A stretch of 43,254 nt of DNA from JALZVT01 sp039029135 (GTDB lineage: Bacteria > Pseudomonadota > Gammaproteobacteria > Pseudomonadales > Azotimanducaceae). The position numbers were made by a program, and so were the translations under genes. Below the pieces are notes generated by a model. The model did not search any database. It was given only the letters and a program-made list of their open reading frames with translations, and had not been told where the DNA came from. The DNA lies in the NCBI GenBank assembly GCA_039029135.1, contig JBCCGT010000035.1:1-43254 (forward strand), in the 5' to 3' direction. Positions 24,329 to 32,448 of the stretch are shown piece after piece. How positions within the stretch are numbered: the stretch's first letter is position 1; every line of letters starts with the position of its first letter.

Positions 24329-25807
24329 TTATGCAGCAGCGCGCTGGTTGGTCAAAGGCTCCAGTTCGGCCGGCGCGGCAGGCTTCGTGCTCTGCGGCGC
24401 GGCTTCGATTTCAATCGGCAGTAGCGTCAGCTTCATCTCTGCAAACGCGGCGACGAAGTCGGCGGCGAGCACGTCGACGTCCGGCATCACTCGCGCCGCC
24501 GCCGTCAGGCCGATCTGTAGCTGATCGCCAAAGCTCACCACCGTGACGTTCAGTCCGCCGCCGTGCACAACGATCGACAGCGGTCGCTGGGTCAGGGCGC
24601 GTGCGCCGGCGTAGTAGAGCGGCGCCTGCAGGCCGGGTACGTTCGACAACACGAGGTTGCAGGGCACCTCTGGCGTCAGGTGCATGTACTCCCCGCCCCT
24701 GTTGGCCTGCGCAGAGCCTGCGAACAGCGCAGGCAGGAAAGCCGCGCCAAAGTCGCTGCTGATCGCGTCGCGCTGCGCGGCGAGCAGTGCCTTGGCACTC
24801 AGCGACGCCTCACGCACCGCCTGCATGCGAGCCATGGCATCGCCGATGTGATTCTCCAGCGACACCATCATCATGCCGACCTGGTTGTTCAGGGTGGTGT
24901 CGCTGGGGTCGCGCAGCGATACGGGGCAGCCCGCGATCAGCGGTCGATGGGGCAGCTCGCCGCGGCGATCCAGGTACCGGTTCAGAGCGCCGGCGGTCAG
25001 CGCGAGCACGACGTCGTTGAGCTTGACGCCGGACGCCTTCGCGATCGCTTTCACTTCCGCGAGTGATATCTCGGCCCCCGCCATCGCGCGCTTGCCGTCG
25101 ATGGGTGCGTTCCAGCCGACCTTAGGCGCGGATGTCGGGTAACGGTTATTCGATAGCTGCTGCGTGACGCCGCGCAGCGCACCGCGCATGACGCGCGGCA
25201 GACTGGTCCAGCCGTCGACGCTGTAGCGCGCGAGATTGAACCAGGACTCGCGCATCAGATCCGCGTAGTTAACCGGCTCGGCGTCCCAGAACCCCTTAGG
25301 CTCCGGCTCGAGGGTACGGATCTCGGCAGTCGGATCGCCGATCAGGTGATAGATGAGGTTACCGGAAACGCCGTCGACACAGGCGTGATGCACCTTGGTC
25401 ACCAGCGCCACCTGGTCCGCTTCGGCCAGCCCATCGATGACCCAGAACTCCCACAGCGGGCGCCGGCGATCGAGCCGCGCTTCGTAGATCTCGGCGCACG
25501 CCTGATCGAGCTCGGCCTGACCGCCAGGGGCCGGCAACGTCAGACGCAGCAGATGATTGTCGATGTCGAAGTCGCTAGCGCGTACCCAGGCAGGATGGTC
25601 GACGCCAAACGGCATGGCCTGCAGTCGCTGAGTCAGAAAGTGCACCAGATGCACGCGTTCCGCCATGACCTGACGAAACTGGCTGTAGAAGGCGTCGGGC
25701 GTCTGCCCGGGCGCGAGCGCCAGGCGCTGCTGAACGCCAATGTGATGAGGCGCTGCGTCAGTTTCGTTGTAGAGAAAGCTCGCGTCGCTGCCGGAGAGTT
25801 TCTGCAT
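24329..25807 (-). CDS. Wax ester synthase / diacylglycerol acyltransferase (WS/DGAT)
   Basis: Bifunctional acyl-CoA:alcohol / acyl-CoA:diacylglycerol acyltransferase making wax esters or triacylglycerol at the membrane and lipid bodies. 492 residues. The catalytic HHxxxDG box is HHACVDG at 140-146, and the N-terminal LSGSDASFLYNET and the C-terminal NLVLSNVPG and GGGLNVTVVSFGDQLQIG motifs are standard for the family. It is the first gene of an apparent operon with phaE and phaC. Placing neutral-lipid and PHA synthesis genes together is notable. Confidence 0.93.
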   Translation of the reverse strand: MQKLSGSDASFLYNETDAAPHHIGVQQRLALAPGQTPDAFYSQFRQVMAERVHLVHFLTQRLQAMPFGVDHPAWVRASDFDIDNHLLRLTLPAPGGQAELDQACAEIYEARLDRRRPLWEFWVIDGLAEADQVALVTKVHHACVDGVSGNLIYHLIGDPTAEIRTLEPEPKGFWDAEPVNYADLMRESWFNLARYSVDGWTSLPRVMRGALRGVTQQLSNNRYPTSAPKVGWNAPIDGKRAMAGAEISLAEVKAIAKASGVKLNDVVLALTAGALNRYLDRRGELPHRPLIAGCPVSLRDPSDTTLNNQVGMMMVSLENHIGDAMARMQAVREASLSAKALLAAQRDAISSDFGAAFLPALFAGSAQANRGGEYMHLTPEVPCNLVLSNVPGLQAPLYYAGARALTQRPLSIVVHGGGLNVTVVSFGDQLQIGLTAAARVMPDVDVLAADFVAAFAEMKLTLLPIEIEAAPQSTKPAAPAELEPLTNQRAAA

Positions 25808-25901
25808 GTTGCCCTTTCCTTTGCTGCACCCCGACGCCTGTAGCCGCCGAGGGTTCTAAGTTCCTGTTCAATCGGGGATCGGCCGTGCCGTCCCTGCGGT
25901 C

Positions 25902-26399
25902 TCAGCTCAATGACCGCCAGTCGGTCGGCGTCGCAATCGGCAGGTTCTCGGCGGTCAAGGCCGCCTCCATGCGCGCACGCATATCGGTTAGCAGATCGAT
26001 CAGGTGCTCGGCCTGATCGTCGTTCAGACCGTCGAACGCGAGCTGCTCGAGCTGCTCGACCACCTCCGCCGCCGGTTCCATCAGCGGTCCTGCTTTTTCC
26101 GTCAGGTGCAGCCGGTTGGCCCGCCGATCGTTCGGATCCGGCCGCCGCTCGATCAGCCCTTCTGCTTCTAATTTGTCGACGACCTTGCCGAGCGGCGATT
26201 TGCCCATCGCAATGGCGCCGGCGAGTTCACTCTGGGTGATGCCGTCTTGGCGACGAATGCCGCCAAGCACATGCCACTGGGGTCGCGTCAGACCGACGCG
26301 TGCGGCCTTGTGCGCGAATAGCCGGACGTACGCGACATTGATGTCGTTGATCAGTCGCAGCGGTGTGTCGAAGCGTCGCTGAACCATGGCCTGGAACAT
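25902..26399 (-). CDS. MarR-family transcriptional regulator
   Basis: Predicted dimeric winged-helix repressor of 165 residues from the chosen start. The HTH is TQSELAGAIAMGKSPLGKVVDKLEAEGLI, split here as TQSELAGAIAMGKSPLG then KVVDKLEAEG, and the wing is RRPDPNDRRANRLHLTEKA. The frame is open to 26567, but it then runs across a perfect operator-like palindrome at 26503-26516, so the start is placed downstream (ATG at 26399; ATG at 26474 possible). It lies between the storage operon and a lipase-like gene and may respond to an acyl-CoA or fatty acid (inference). Confidence 0.85.
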   Translation of the reverse strand: MFQAMVQRRFDTPLRLINDINVAYVRLFAHKAARVGLTRPQWHVLGGIRRQDGITQSELAGAIAMGKSPLGKVVDKLEAEGLIERRPDPNDRRANRLHLTEKAGPLMEPAAEVVEQLEQLAFDGLNDDQAEHLIDLLTDMRARMEAALTAENLPIATPTDWRSLS

Positions 26400-26984
26400 C
26401 TCGTGATCGCCGCGAGCGCCAAAGCGCGGCCACTCGCATGAAATCCAAGGATGGATCGTCCCGGCATAGGCCATTGACGAACCATCGTTGTTTGCACATT
26501 TAGTATCAATTGATACCAAAACGGCCGGCATTTTATCCACGGACAATGTTGCGTCTAGGGCGTTCACGAAAAATTCATCTACTTGTCGGACGATTTAGTT
26601 GCGGGATCCTGTCGGTCAGTTGCTGCTGCGCAGCATGGGCGTGAGCACCGCCCCGATCGCGCAGCGAACGTGCAGTCGCAGGTTCGCTTGAGGCTGGTGC
26701 CCGCTCGCGCGTGATCGACAACTGGTCGGACCAGAGGTCCTGGCAAAATCATTGATCAGCGCTGGCTATCTCCCAGCATTCGCGCGATGGACTTCACGGC
26801 TTCCCGCTGCAGCCTGTGAACAGGTCGGCACAATGCATATGCCGGGCCAGCGTTTCAGGGCACCGCTGGACGCTTCGCCTATCGTTGATTTTTCGTTTGC
26901 GAAACCCCGTGATATGGTGCGCTGCAACATGATCTTTCTGCACCTTTGTTTGACCAAGCTGCGGATTCGCTATGGGAGAAGTCC
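26400..26984. other. 585-base region without a recognised gene
   Basis: Between marR and the plus-strand hydrolase. It contains the MarR-like palindrome (26503-26516), a 6-bp hairpin GCGAAC/GTTCGC (26664-26669, 26682-26687) and a weak promoter-like pair TTGATT (26885-26890) and TGATAT (26910-26915) with a long 19-base spacer, pointing at the hydrolase. Small open frames here resemble nothing known. Confidence 0.45.
26503..26516. promoter_or_regulatory. MarR-type operator palindrome
   Basis: GTATCAATTGATAC is a perfect 14-base palindrome in an AT-rich patch 100 bases upstream of the marR start. This is the usual kind of site for autoregulation by MarR proteins. Confidence 0.6.
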
Positions 26985-27767
26985 TTGACCGACTCCATTC
27001 TTAGACCTTTGTTGACCGCAAGTGAGCCAATACGAGCCCTGTTGGATGCCGCCGGCCTGGTCGCCGGCGCACCCTGGCTCGGCTTCACCCCGCGCGGCGA
27101 TGATCATCCCGTGATGGTACTGCCCGGTTTTGGTGCGGATGACGCCTCAACGCTGCCATTGCGAAACTTTTTGGATCAGCGTGGCTATCGCGCCCGGGGC
27201 TGGAACCAGGGCATCAACCTGGGCGTCCGGCGCATGGGCGGCTACGACCAGCTCCTCGCGCGGCTGTTGGACATCCATCGCACATCGCGCAAGACCGTTA
27301 GCCTCGTGGGCTGGAGCCTGGGCGGCATCCACGCCCGCGCCATCGCCAAACTCGCGCCCGAGGCCGTGCGTCAGGTAATTTCGCTGGGTTCACCCATCGG
27401 CGGCCCGCTCGAGCGAACCGCCCTGTGGCGCCTGTACGAGAACATGAACGGCGCGACGATCGACCGCAGCGTCATCGACCGCATCGTCAACGCCAATCGC
27501 CAGCCGCCGCCGGTGCCAAGCACCGCGATCTACAGCCGTCTGGACGGGGTCGTGCCCTGGCAGATCGCGCGCGAGCGAGCCACGGGCGCGACCGCGCCGA
27601 TCGACAACATCGAGGTTTTCGCCAGCCACATCGGGCTCGGCACACACGCGGCGGTCTACTACGTGCTGGCAGACCGACTGGCGCTCGATGTCGACGAGTG
27701 GCAGCCATTCGCGCCGCCGCTATGGGCACGTGCCTGTTTTGGGGAACTGACCAGCGAGGCGGCCTAA
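26985..27767 (+). CDS. Alpha/beta hydrolase, lipase/esterase-like
   Basis: Predicted hydrolase of 260 residues. The oxyanion region is VMVLPGFGADD, the nucleophile Ser111 is in GWSLGG, the acid is probably the Asp in SRLDGVVPW, and the His is in SHIGLGTH. There is no signal peptide. The start is a TTG at 26985 with GGGAGA (26974-26979) at ideal spacing; an in-frame TTG at 26946 has no ribosome binding site. Divergent from marR, which may control it. Its place beside phaEC and the WS/DGAT hints at neutral lipid or acylglycerol hydrolysis, but the substrate is not known. Confidence 0.82.
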   Translation: MTDSILRPLLTASEPIRALLDAAGLVAGAPWLGFTPRGDDHPVMVLPGFGADDASTLPLRNFLDQRGYRARGWNQGINLGVRRMGGYDQLLARLLDIHRTSRKTVSLVGWSLGGIHARAIAKLAPEAVRQVISLGSPIGGPLERTALWRLYENMNGATIDRSVIDRIVNANRQPPPVPSTAIYSRLDGVVPWQIARERATGATAPIDNIEVFASHIGLGTHAAVYYVLADRLALDVDEWQPFAPPLWARACFGELTSEAA

Positions 27768-27797
27768 GCCCCGCTCTGGCGCTGCGCCCGCGCGGCG

Positions 27798-28790
27798 CTA
27801 GAGCCGCAGCAGCTGCTTGCCGATATTGGCGCCGCTAAACAGCCGCAGCAGCGTCGCCGGGATGTTATCGAAGCCCCGCTGTATGTCCTCACGCACGAGC
27901 AGCGCGCCGTCCTCCAGCCACTGACGCAGCCGCGCCTGCGCGACCGGGTAGCGGTGCTCGTAGCCCTTGAGCAGAAAGCCCTGCATCGTTGCCTGCCGAA
28001 AAACGATGTTGAAATAGTTGGCGGGTCCGGTCGGCCGGGCATCGTTGTAGCGCGCAATGCCGCCGCAGACGACGACCCGAGCACCGGTGGCCACGCACGC
28101 TAAAACGTCGTTGAGGGCGCTGCCGCCAACGTTATCGAAAAACACGTCGACGCCGCCGGGGCAGAGTTCGCGCAGCCGGTGCTTGGTGCGTTCCGCCTTG
28201 TAGTCGATGGCCGCGTCGAAGCCCAGCTCTTCAATCAGCCATTCACACTTGGCGGCGCCGCCCGCAATCCCGATGACGCGAGCACCCGCAATCTTTGCAA
28301 TCTGGCCGACGATGGAACCGACGGCTCCTGCGGCACCGGACACCACGACGGTATCGCCGGGTTCTGGGCGCCCAACGTCGAGCAGGCCGAAGTAAGCGGT
28401 CAGCCCGGTGGTGCCGAGGACGCCAAGATAGGCGCGCGCCGACTCCGCGTCGGGCAGCAGCGTGAGCGCGGCGGGCGCGTGGTCGGCGACCTCCTGCCAG
28501 CCGAGCGGCCCCATTACCGTGGCACCTACTGGGAACTGATCCGCCCTAGACTCGACAACGGTGCCGACGCCCCGCCCCACCATGACGTTGCCCAGTTCGT
28601 TCCCGCTCGCATAGCCTGAGACGTTTTCCAGCTGGGCCTTTTGGGCTGGATCGAAAGACAGCCAGTCGGTGCGCACGCGCACCCTGCGCGGCTCGAGCGC
28701 ACCCAGCTCTACGCTCGCCTCGGCGAAGTCGCCGAGCTCAATCGCGCGCCCTCGGGGGTTGCCGTTGATCAGCCATTGACGACTGCGCAT
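27798..28790 (-). CDS. Zinc-free MDR-family NADP-dependent oxidoreductase (CurA / leukotriene B4 dehydrogenase-like)
   Basis: Predicted NADPH-dependent alkenal/one reductase of 330 residues. The nucleotide-binding motif is VVVSGAAGAVGSIVGQIAK, and GGVDVFFDNVGG and CGGIARYN are hallmarks of the PTGR/CurA branch. Zinc-ligand Cys residues of classic alcohol dehydrogenases are absent. The start ATG at 28790 has AGGAG six bases upstream; a GTG immediately before is too close to the Shine-Dalgarno sequence. Followed by convergent hydrolase gene. Confidence 0.88.
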   Translation of the reverse strand: MRSRQWLINGNPRGRAIELGDFAEASVELGALEPRRVRVRTDWLSFDPAQKAQLENVSGYASGNELGNVMVGRGVGTVVESRADQFPVGATVMGPLGWQEVADHAPAALTLLPDAESARAYLGVLGTTGLTAYFGLLDVGRPEPGDTVVVSGAAGAVGSIVGQIAKIAGARVIGIAGGAAKCEWLIEELGFDAAIDYKAERTKHRLRELCPGGVDVFFDNVGGSALNDVLACVATGARVVVCGGIARYNDARPTGPANYFNIVFRQATMQGFLLKGYEHRYPVAQARLRQWLEDGALLVREDIQRGFDNIPATLLRLFSGANIGKQLLRL

Positions 28791-28852
28791 CACCTTCTCC
28801 TCTCATGCGCACGGCGCGCTCTTGTGCGCACGGCGCAGGATGCGAGTCGAAT

Positions 28853-29650
28853 TTAGGACTCGCGATACTGTCCGGCGCGCTTTTCGAAAAACGCGTTTAC
28901 CGCTTCCGCGTGATCCGGCTCTGCGTGGCACAGCGCCTGATAGGCCGCCGACTTTTCCAACAGCTCGTGCATGGTGGCACTGCCGCTTTCGCGCAGCAGC
29001 TGTTTGGTGAGCCGAATGGCGTGCGGCGGATTCTGGGCGATACGGCCAGCCAGCTCGAGCGCGCTGTTCACCAGCGCGTCAGGTTCCACGACATCGGAGA
29101 TGAGACCCATGCGCAACGCGTCCTCCGCGCCGATCATGTCGCCGGTGAACGCCATCTTCGCCGCGTTGGAGTACCCCACCGCGCGGGGCAGGAACCAAGC
29201 GCCGCCGTCACCCGGAATGATGCCCAGCTTGATAAAGCTTTCGGCGAAGGCGGCCTTCGTGGAGCCCAGCCGGATGTCGCACATCGTCGCCAGATCGCAG
29301 CCGGCGCCCACGGCTGGCCCGTTCACGGCGGCGATGATCGGCACGTCCAGCGTCGCGATGGCGCGCGGAATTTGCTGTATGCCGGTGCGATAACTGTTCG
29401 CCTGATCGAACGGATCGCCCGCAAACAACCCCTTGCGATCGCGCATGTCCTTGACGTTGCCGCCGGCACAGAACGCCGGCCCGTCTCCGGTCAGCACAAC
29501 CACGCGCACGCCGACGTCTGCGTTCGCTTCTTCGCAGAGCCTGACGATGTCGCCAAACTGTTCGGGTCCGGTGAGCGCATTGCGCGTTTCCGGGCTCGAC
29601 ATGGTGGCCAGCAGCACGTGGCCGTGACGTTCGCGGGTAAGGAAGCTCAT
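28853..29650 (-). CDS. Enoyl-CoA hydratase/isomerase (crotonase) family, PaaG-like
   Basis: Cytosolic crotonase-fold enzyme of 265 residues acting on an enoyl-CoA in beta-oxidation or aromatic-CoA breakdown. The oxyanion-hole segments FCAGGNVKDM and GPAVGAGCDLATMCDI are visible, and FIKLGIIPGDGGAWFLPRA resembles isomerase-type members rather than typical hydratases with two catalytic Glu. It lies 62 bases upstream of the MDR gene on the same strand, perhaps one transcript. In that gap a 12-mer TGCGCACGGCGC occurs twice (28806, 28825). Confidence 0.87.
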   Translation of the reverse strand: MSFLTRERHGHVLLATMSSPETRNALTGPEQFGDIVRLCEEANADVGVRVVVLTGDGPAFCAGGNVKDMRDRKGLFAGDPFDQANSYRTGIQQIPRAIATLDVPIIAAVNGPAVGAGCDLATMCDIRLGSTKAAFAESFIKLGIIPGDGGAWFLPRAVGYSNAAKMAFTGDMIGAEDALRMGLISDVVEPDALVNSALELAGRIAQNPPHAIRLTKQLLRESGSATMHELLEKSAAYQALCHAEPDHAEAVNAFFEKRAGQYRES

Positions 29651-29733
29651 GACGTTGATCCAGACAGAAACCGAGCCTGCAACGATAGCACGCGGGTTGC
29701 GCGAGACCGCGCTCTGCGACGGTGGCAGGTTCG

Positions 29734-31026
29734 CTAGGCCGGCGAGTCGCCGGAGCCCGGCTCACCGAACTCGGTGTCCAGACCGCCATCGTCGAGGAAG
29801 TCATCATCGTCCGGCGCCCGCGTCGCGACATAGTCGTCGATGTCTGTGCTGTGGTCGCGCGCGGTTCCCGCAGGCAGCGAAGAGCCGGCCATCGCCATCG
29901 CCCGCGCCGTCATTCCGCTTGCCGACAGCCCCGCGACCGCATCCGCCTCGTTGAAGGCGTCAGCCTCCGCCGCACCTGGGTCGCCCAGCAGCACGCTGGT
30001 CTCGAACATCTCCCAAACGGTAATGAAGAGCGCAGCGATCAGCGGACCAATCACCAGCCCCGAGATGCCGAAGCTGCCCAGGCCACCCAGCGTTGCGAGC
30101 AGAATCAGGTAGTCGGGCATGCGGGTGTCGCGGCCCACCAGAATCGGCCGCAGCAGGTTGTCCGCCAGACCGATGACGAACATGCCCACGAACACGATGA
30201 TGCCGCCGCCCCAATAGTCGCCACCCGCGAACAGGATGATCGCCGCCGGCAGCCAGACGAGCGCGGCCCCCACCGCCGGCAGCAGCGACAGCAGTGCCAT
30301 CAGCACACCCCAGAGCACGGCACCCTCGATTCCCAGCGCCGCGAAGGTGATGCCGCCAATAGCCCCCTGCACGGCACCGATGACGAAGGTGCCCTTGGTT
30401 GTAGCCCTGACGACCTGCGCAAAGCGCGCGAACAGTGCGCGCTCGCGCGCGTCCCCGAGCGGCAGCACCTGCACCAGCCGATCGACGATCTGCGGGCCAT
30501 CGCGCAGGAAGAAATACAGCAGATAGATCATCAGAAACAGGCTGAGCGTAAAGTTCAGCGTGCCCTGTCCCGCCCGCACCGCGTTGGAGGCGACCCACTG
30601 GCCCGATGCCATGGCTGCGCTCGACAGGGTTTCACGCAGCCTGTCAGGCTCGAATCCGTAGTTCTCGGCGAACGCGATGACGACCGGCAGATTTTCACGG
30701 GCCCAGTCCAGCGCCGTGCCGAAGCCGATTCGCCCCTGCTGCACCTCGGCCGTGAGGCGCGCGGTTTCTGCGGCCACGGCAAAACCGATACCGATCAGCG
30801 GCAGCACGACGGCGAGCAGCACGATGGTCACCGTCAGCACGCTGACCAGTCCCGGCCGATCGCCGAGCACGCGTTCCAGTCGTTCGACCAACGGCGCGAA
30901 CAGGATCGCGAACGCGACCGACCAGAATAGCGCAACCAAAAACCCGCTGAGCAACGAAAGAAAGGCGATGCTGACGATCGCGAGCAACAGGAAAAAGGAA
31001 ACGCGCTCGATGTTCTGCCGTGTCAT
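29734..31026 (-). CDS. AI-2E family transporter (PerM/TqsA-like permease)
   Basis: Polytopic inner-membrane protein of 430 residues with about eight transmembrane segments. Family motifs are LFWSVAFAILFAPLVERLE near the N-terminus and the C-terminal block GLADNLLRPILVGRDTRMPD. A cytoplasmic tail of about 80 residues is acidic (APDDDDFLDD) and not part of the family core. Start at 31026 (MTRQNIERVS) is chosen because the first membrane helix begins soon after; the frame is open to 31098. Members export autoinducer-2 or act as Na+/H+ antiporters, and the substrate here is unknown. Confidence 0.87.
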   Translation of the reverse strand: MTRQNIERVSFFLLLAIVSIAFLSLLSGFLVALFWSVAFAILFAPLVERLERVLGDRPGLVSVLTVTIVLLAVVLPLIGIGFAVAAETARLTAEVQQGRIGFGTALDWARENLPVVIAFAENYGFEPDRLRETLSSAAMASGQWVASNAVRAGQGTLNFTLSLFLMIYLLYFFLRDGPQIVDRLVQVLPLGDARERALFARFAQVVRATTKGTFVIGAVQGAIGGITFAALGIEGAVLWGVLMALLSLLPAVGAALVWLPAAIILFAGGDYWGGGIIVFVGMFVIGLADNLLRPILVGRDTRMPDYLILLATLGGLGSFGISGLVIGPLIAALFITVWEMFETSVLLGDPGAAEADAFNEADAVAGLSASGMTARAMAMAGSSLPAGTARDHSTDIDDYVATRAPDDDDFLDDGGLDTEFGEPGSGDSPA

Positions 31027-31197
31027 GCGCCCAGCATACGGCAACCGCCAGCCAAGAGCATCGCGAGCAACGAGCTTCGCGCGAATGGACTCGACCACAG
31101 GTCTCGGTGGGGCGCGACGGCGGTTGACTCTGCGCCGCCGCTGTCCGGTACCATTGGATTGGAGAGATCAAAGCTGCACACAACAATCGGGGGATAC

Positions 31198-31803
31198 ATG
31201 AAGCTCTATCACGCACCCAACTCGCGCGCCGGCCGCATCGTCTGGTTCTTTGAAGAGCTCGGTGCCGAGTACGACATCGTCAAGATGGACTTTCATCCGA
31301 AAGACCTTAAGAGCGACGACTATCGCAAGGTTCATCCCCTTGGCCGTGTGCCGGCGCTGGAAGACGGCGACGTGCTGATCTACGAGTCGGGCGCGATCAT
31401 CCAGTATGTGCTCGACCGCTACCATCCGGACAAACTCAGACCCGCCGTCGATTCGCCGGCCTACCCGACCTACCTGCAGTGGTTCCACTACTGCGAGGGG
31501 ATGGTGATGCCGCCCGTGAACACCATCGTCGTCCACACGCTGCTGCTGCCTGAAGATCGCCGCGATATGGTCGTACTGGGCCAGGCCCAGCGTCTGCTCG
31601 GCAAGGCGCTCGCGCCCGTAGAGGCGGACATGGCGGGCAAGGACTATCTGGCCGGCGACTTCAGCGCCGCCGACGTCATGCTCGGCCACGCGATCTTCAT
31701 GAGCAATCGCATGGGTATCGTCACCGACGAGATGCCCAACCTCAAAGGCTATCTCGAGCGCATCACCGCGCGCCCTGCCTTTCAGACCGGCATCAACATG
31801 TAG
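31198..31803 (+). CDS. Glutathione S-transferase family protein
   Basis: Predicted cytosolic GST of 201 residues. The N-terminal thioredoxin-like domain (1-78) has MKLYHAPNSRAGRIVW and the glutathione-binding GRVPALEDGDVLIYESGAI with the conserved cis-Pro and Glu-Ser. The all-helical C-terminal domain contains YLAGDFSAADVMLGHAI, the N-capping box. The start at 31198 follows a G-rich GGGGGA; upstream in-frame codons lack a binding site. Upstream of the arsR-like gene, but a promoter lies between them. Confidence 0.9.
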   Translation: MKLYHAPNSRAGRIVWFFEELGAEYDIVKMDFHPKDLKSDDYRKVHPLGRVPALEDGDVLIYESGAIIQYVLDRYHPDKLRPAVDSPAYPTYLQWFHYCEGMVMPPVNTIVVHTLLLPEDRRDMVVLGQAQRLLGKALAPVEADMAGKDYLAGDFSAADVMLGHAIFMSNRMGIVTDEMPNLKGYLERITARPAFQTGINM

Positions 31804-31828
31804 CGACCTCAAGCGGCTGAGGCGCCTG

Positions 31829-31857
31829 TTGACATATTTGCACAAATAAGCAATAGT
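31829..31857 (+). promoter_or_regulatory. Promoter and operator of the ArsR-family gene
   Basis: A consensus -35 TTGACA (31829-31834), a 17-base spacer and AATAGT (31852-31857) as -10. The spacer holds the inverted repeat TATTTG (31835-31840) and CAAATA (31843-31848) around CA, well placed for repression by an ArsR/SmtB dimer. The transcription start would fall about at the ATG at 31864, leaving no room for a Shine-Dalgarno sequence. Confidence 0.65.
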
Positions 31858-31863
31858 TTGCCC

Positions 31864-32196
31864 ATGGACACGCAATCACTGCAGCAACTGGCCGATCTGC
31901 TCAAGGCCCTGGGCGAGTACAACCGACTGTCTCTGGTCTACGAGCTCTGCGGCTGTGAGAAGCCACAGAACGCCATGTGCCTGTGTGAATGCTGCAGCGT
32001 CGACGCTTCCGTCGCCTCCCGCCACCTCAAGATTCTGGCCGAACAAGACATCGTCCGGATCGAGAAAAGCGGTCGCGAACGAAAGTACTCGCTAAATCGG
32101 CAGAAGATTGCCAACGAGCTGCGGCTGCTCGCCGAACGGGTCGAAGGGTCCGAACGGTGCGCCGCCAACGATGACCAGGCCGTCAGTGGCGGCTGA
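31864..32196 (+). CDS. ArsR/SmtB-family metal(loid)-responsive repressor
   Basis: Winged-helix sensor of 110 residues. The HTH segment is SVDASVASRHLKILAEQDIV and the wing is RIEKSGRERKYSLN. The recognition-helix region carries AMCLCECC: Cys39, Cys41 and Cys44 have the CxCxxC spacing of the As(III)/Sb(III) site of E. coli ArsR. Cys29, Cys31 and Cys43 are extra potential ligands. The ATG at 31864 is preferred; a TTG two codons earlier is possible. It follows a clear promoter/operator and precedes, by 98 bases, a tiny cysteine-rich peptide gene, an arrangement like cyanobacterial smtB/smtA. Metal identity is inferred, not shown. Confidence 0.9.
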   Translation: MDTQSLQQLADLLKALGEYNRLSLVYELCGCEKPQNAMCLCECCSVDASVASRHLKILAEQDIVRIEKSGRERKYSLNRQKIANELRLLAERVEGSERCAANDDQAVSGG

Positions 32197-32294
32197 TCAA
32201 CAGGCCTCCGCGCGTCGGGAGCAACCAGGTCCCAACCCGGTATCCAACCTAAAGCGATCGACCCAGAGGCGATCGAACCAAAGAGGAGACAGAC

Positions 32295-32387
32295 ATGTCT
32301 GACGACAACTGCAAGTGCGACTGCAAGAAGGACAAGTGCTGCGAAGACAGCAGCTGTCAGTGCTGTGCAAAGGATTGCTGCTGCTAG
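32295..32387 (+). CDS. Metallothionein-like 30-residue cysteine-rich peptide
   Basis: A small gene encoding 30 residues of which 11 are Cys (6, 8, 10, 15, 16, 21, 23, 24, 28, 29, 30), the rest mainly Asp, Lys, Ser and Gln. It begins MSDDNCKCDCKKDKCC and ends with three Cys. An excellent ribosome binding site GAGGAG (32283-32288) lies six bases before the ATG, and codon use matches the neighbours. The pattern CxCxC, CC, CxCC, CCC differs from classical bacterial metallothioneins of about 55 residues that contain His. Being next to an ArsR sensor with a thiolate site, it probably buffers or carries a soft metal such as Cd, Zn, Cu(I), Hg or As(III). No aromatic or hydrophobic core is present. 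Confidence 0.8.
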   Translation: MSDDNCKCDCKKDKCCEDSSCQCCAKDCCC

Positions 32388-32413
32388 ACGCAGCACAAAG
32401 CGCAACGATCGGA

Positions 32414-32430
32414 CCGGCGCTTGCCGCCGG
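32414..32430. terminator. GC-rich hairpin after the cysteine-rich peptide gene
   Basis: CCGGCG (32414-32419) and CGCCGG (32425-32430) with a five-base loop, between the convergent peptide and P450 genes. No T run follows, so termination is likely but not certain. Confidence 0.45.
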
Positions 32431-32448
32431 CCCTCACCCGCCGGTTCG

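Noticed and set aside
26752..26988. Small 78-codon frame before the hydrolase
   Set aside because: No ribosome binding site, no recognisable motif, and it overlaps the hydrolase start region.
28806..28836. Two TGCGCACGGCGC copies as a regulatory direct repeat
   Set aside because: Short GC-rich sequence in a GC-rich region; could be chance and shows no other promoter features.
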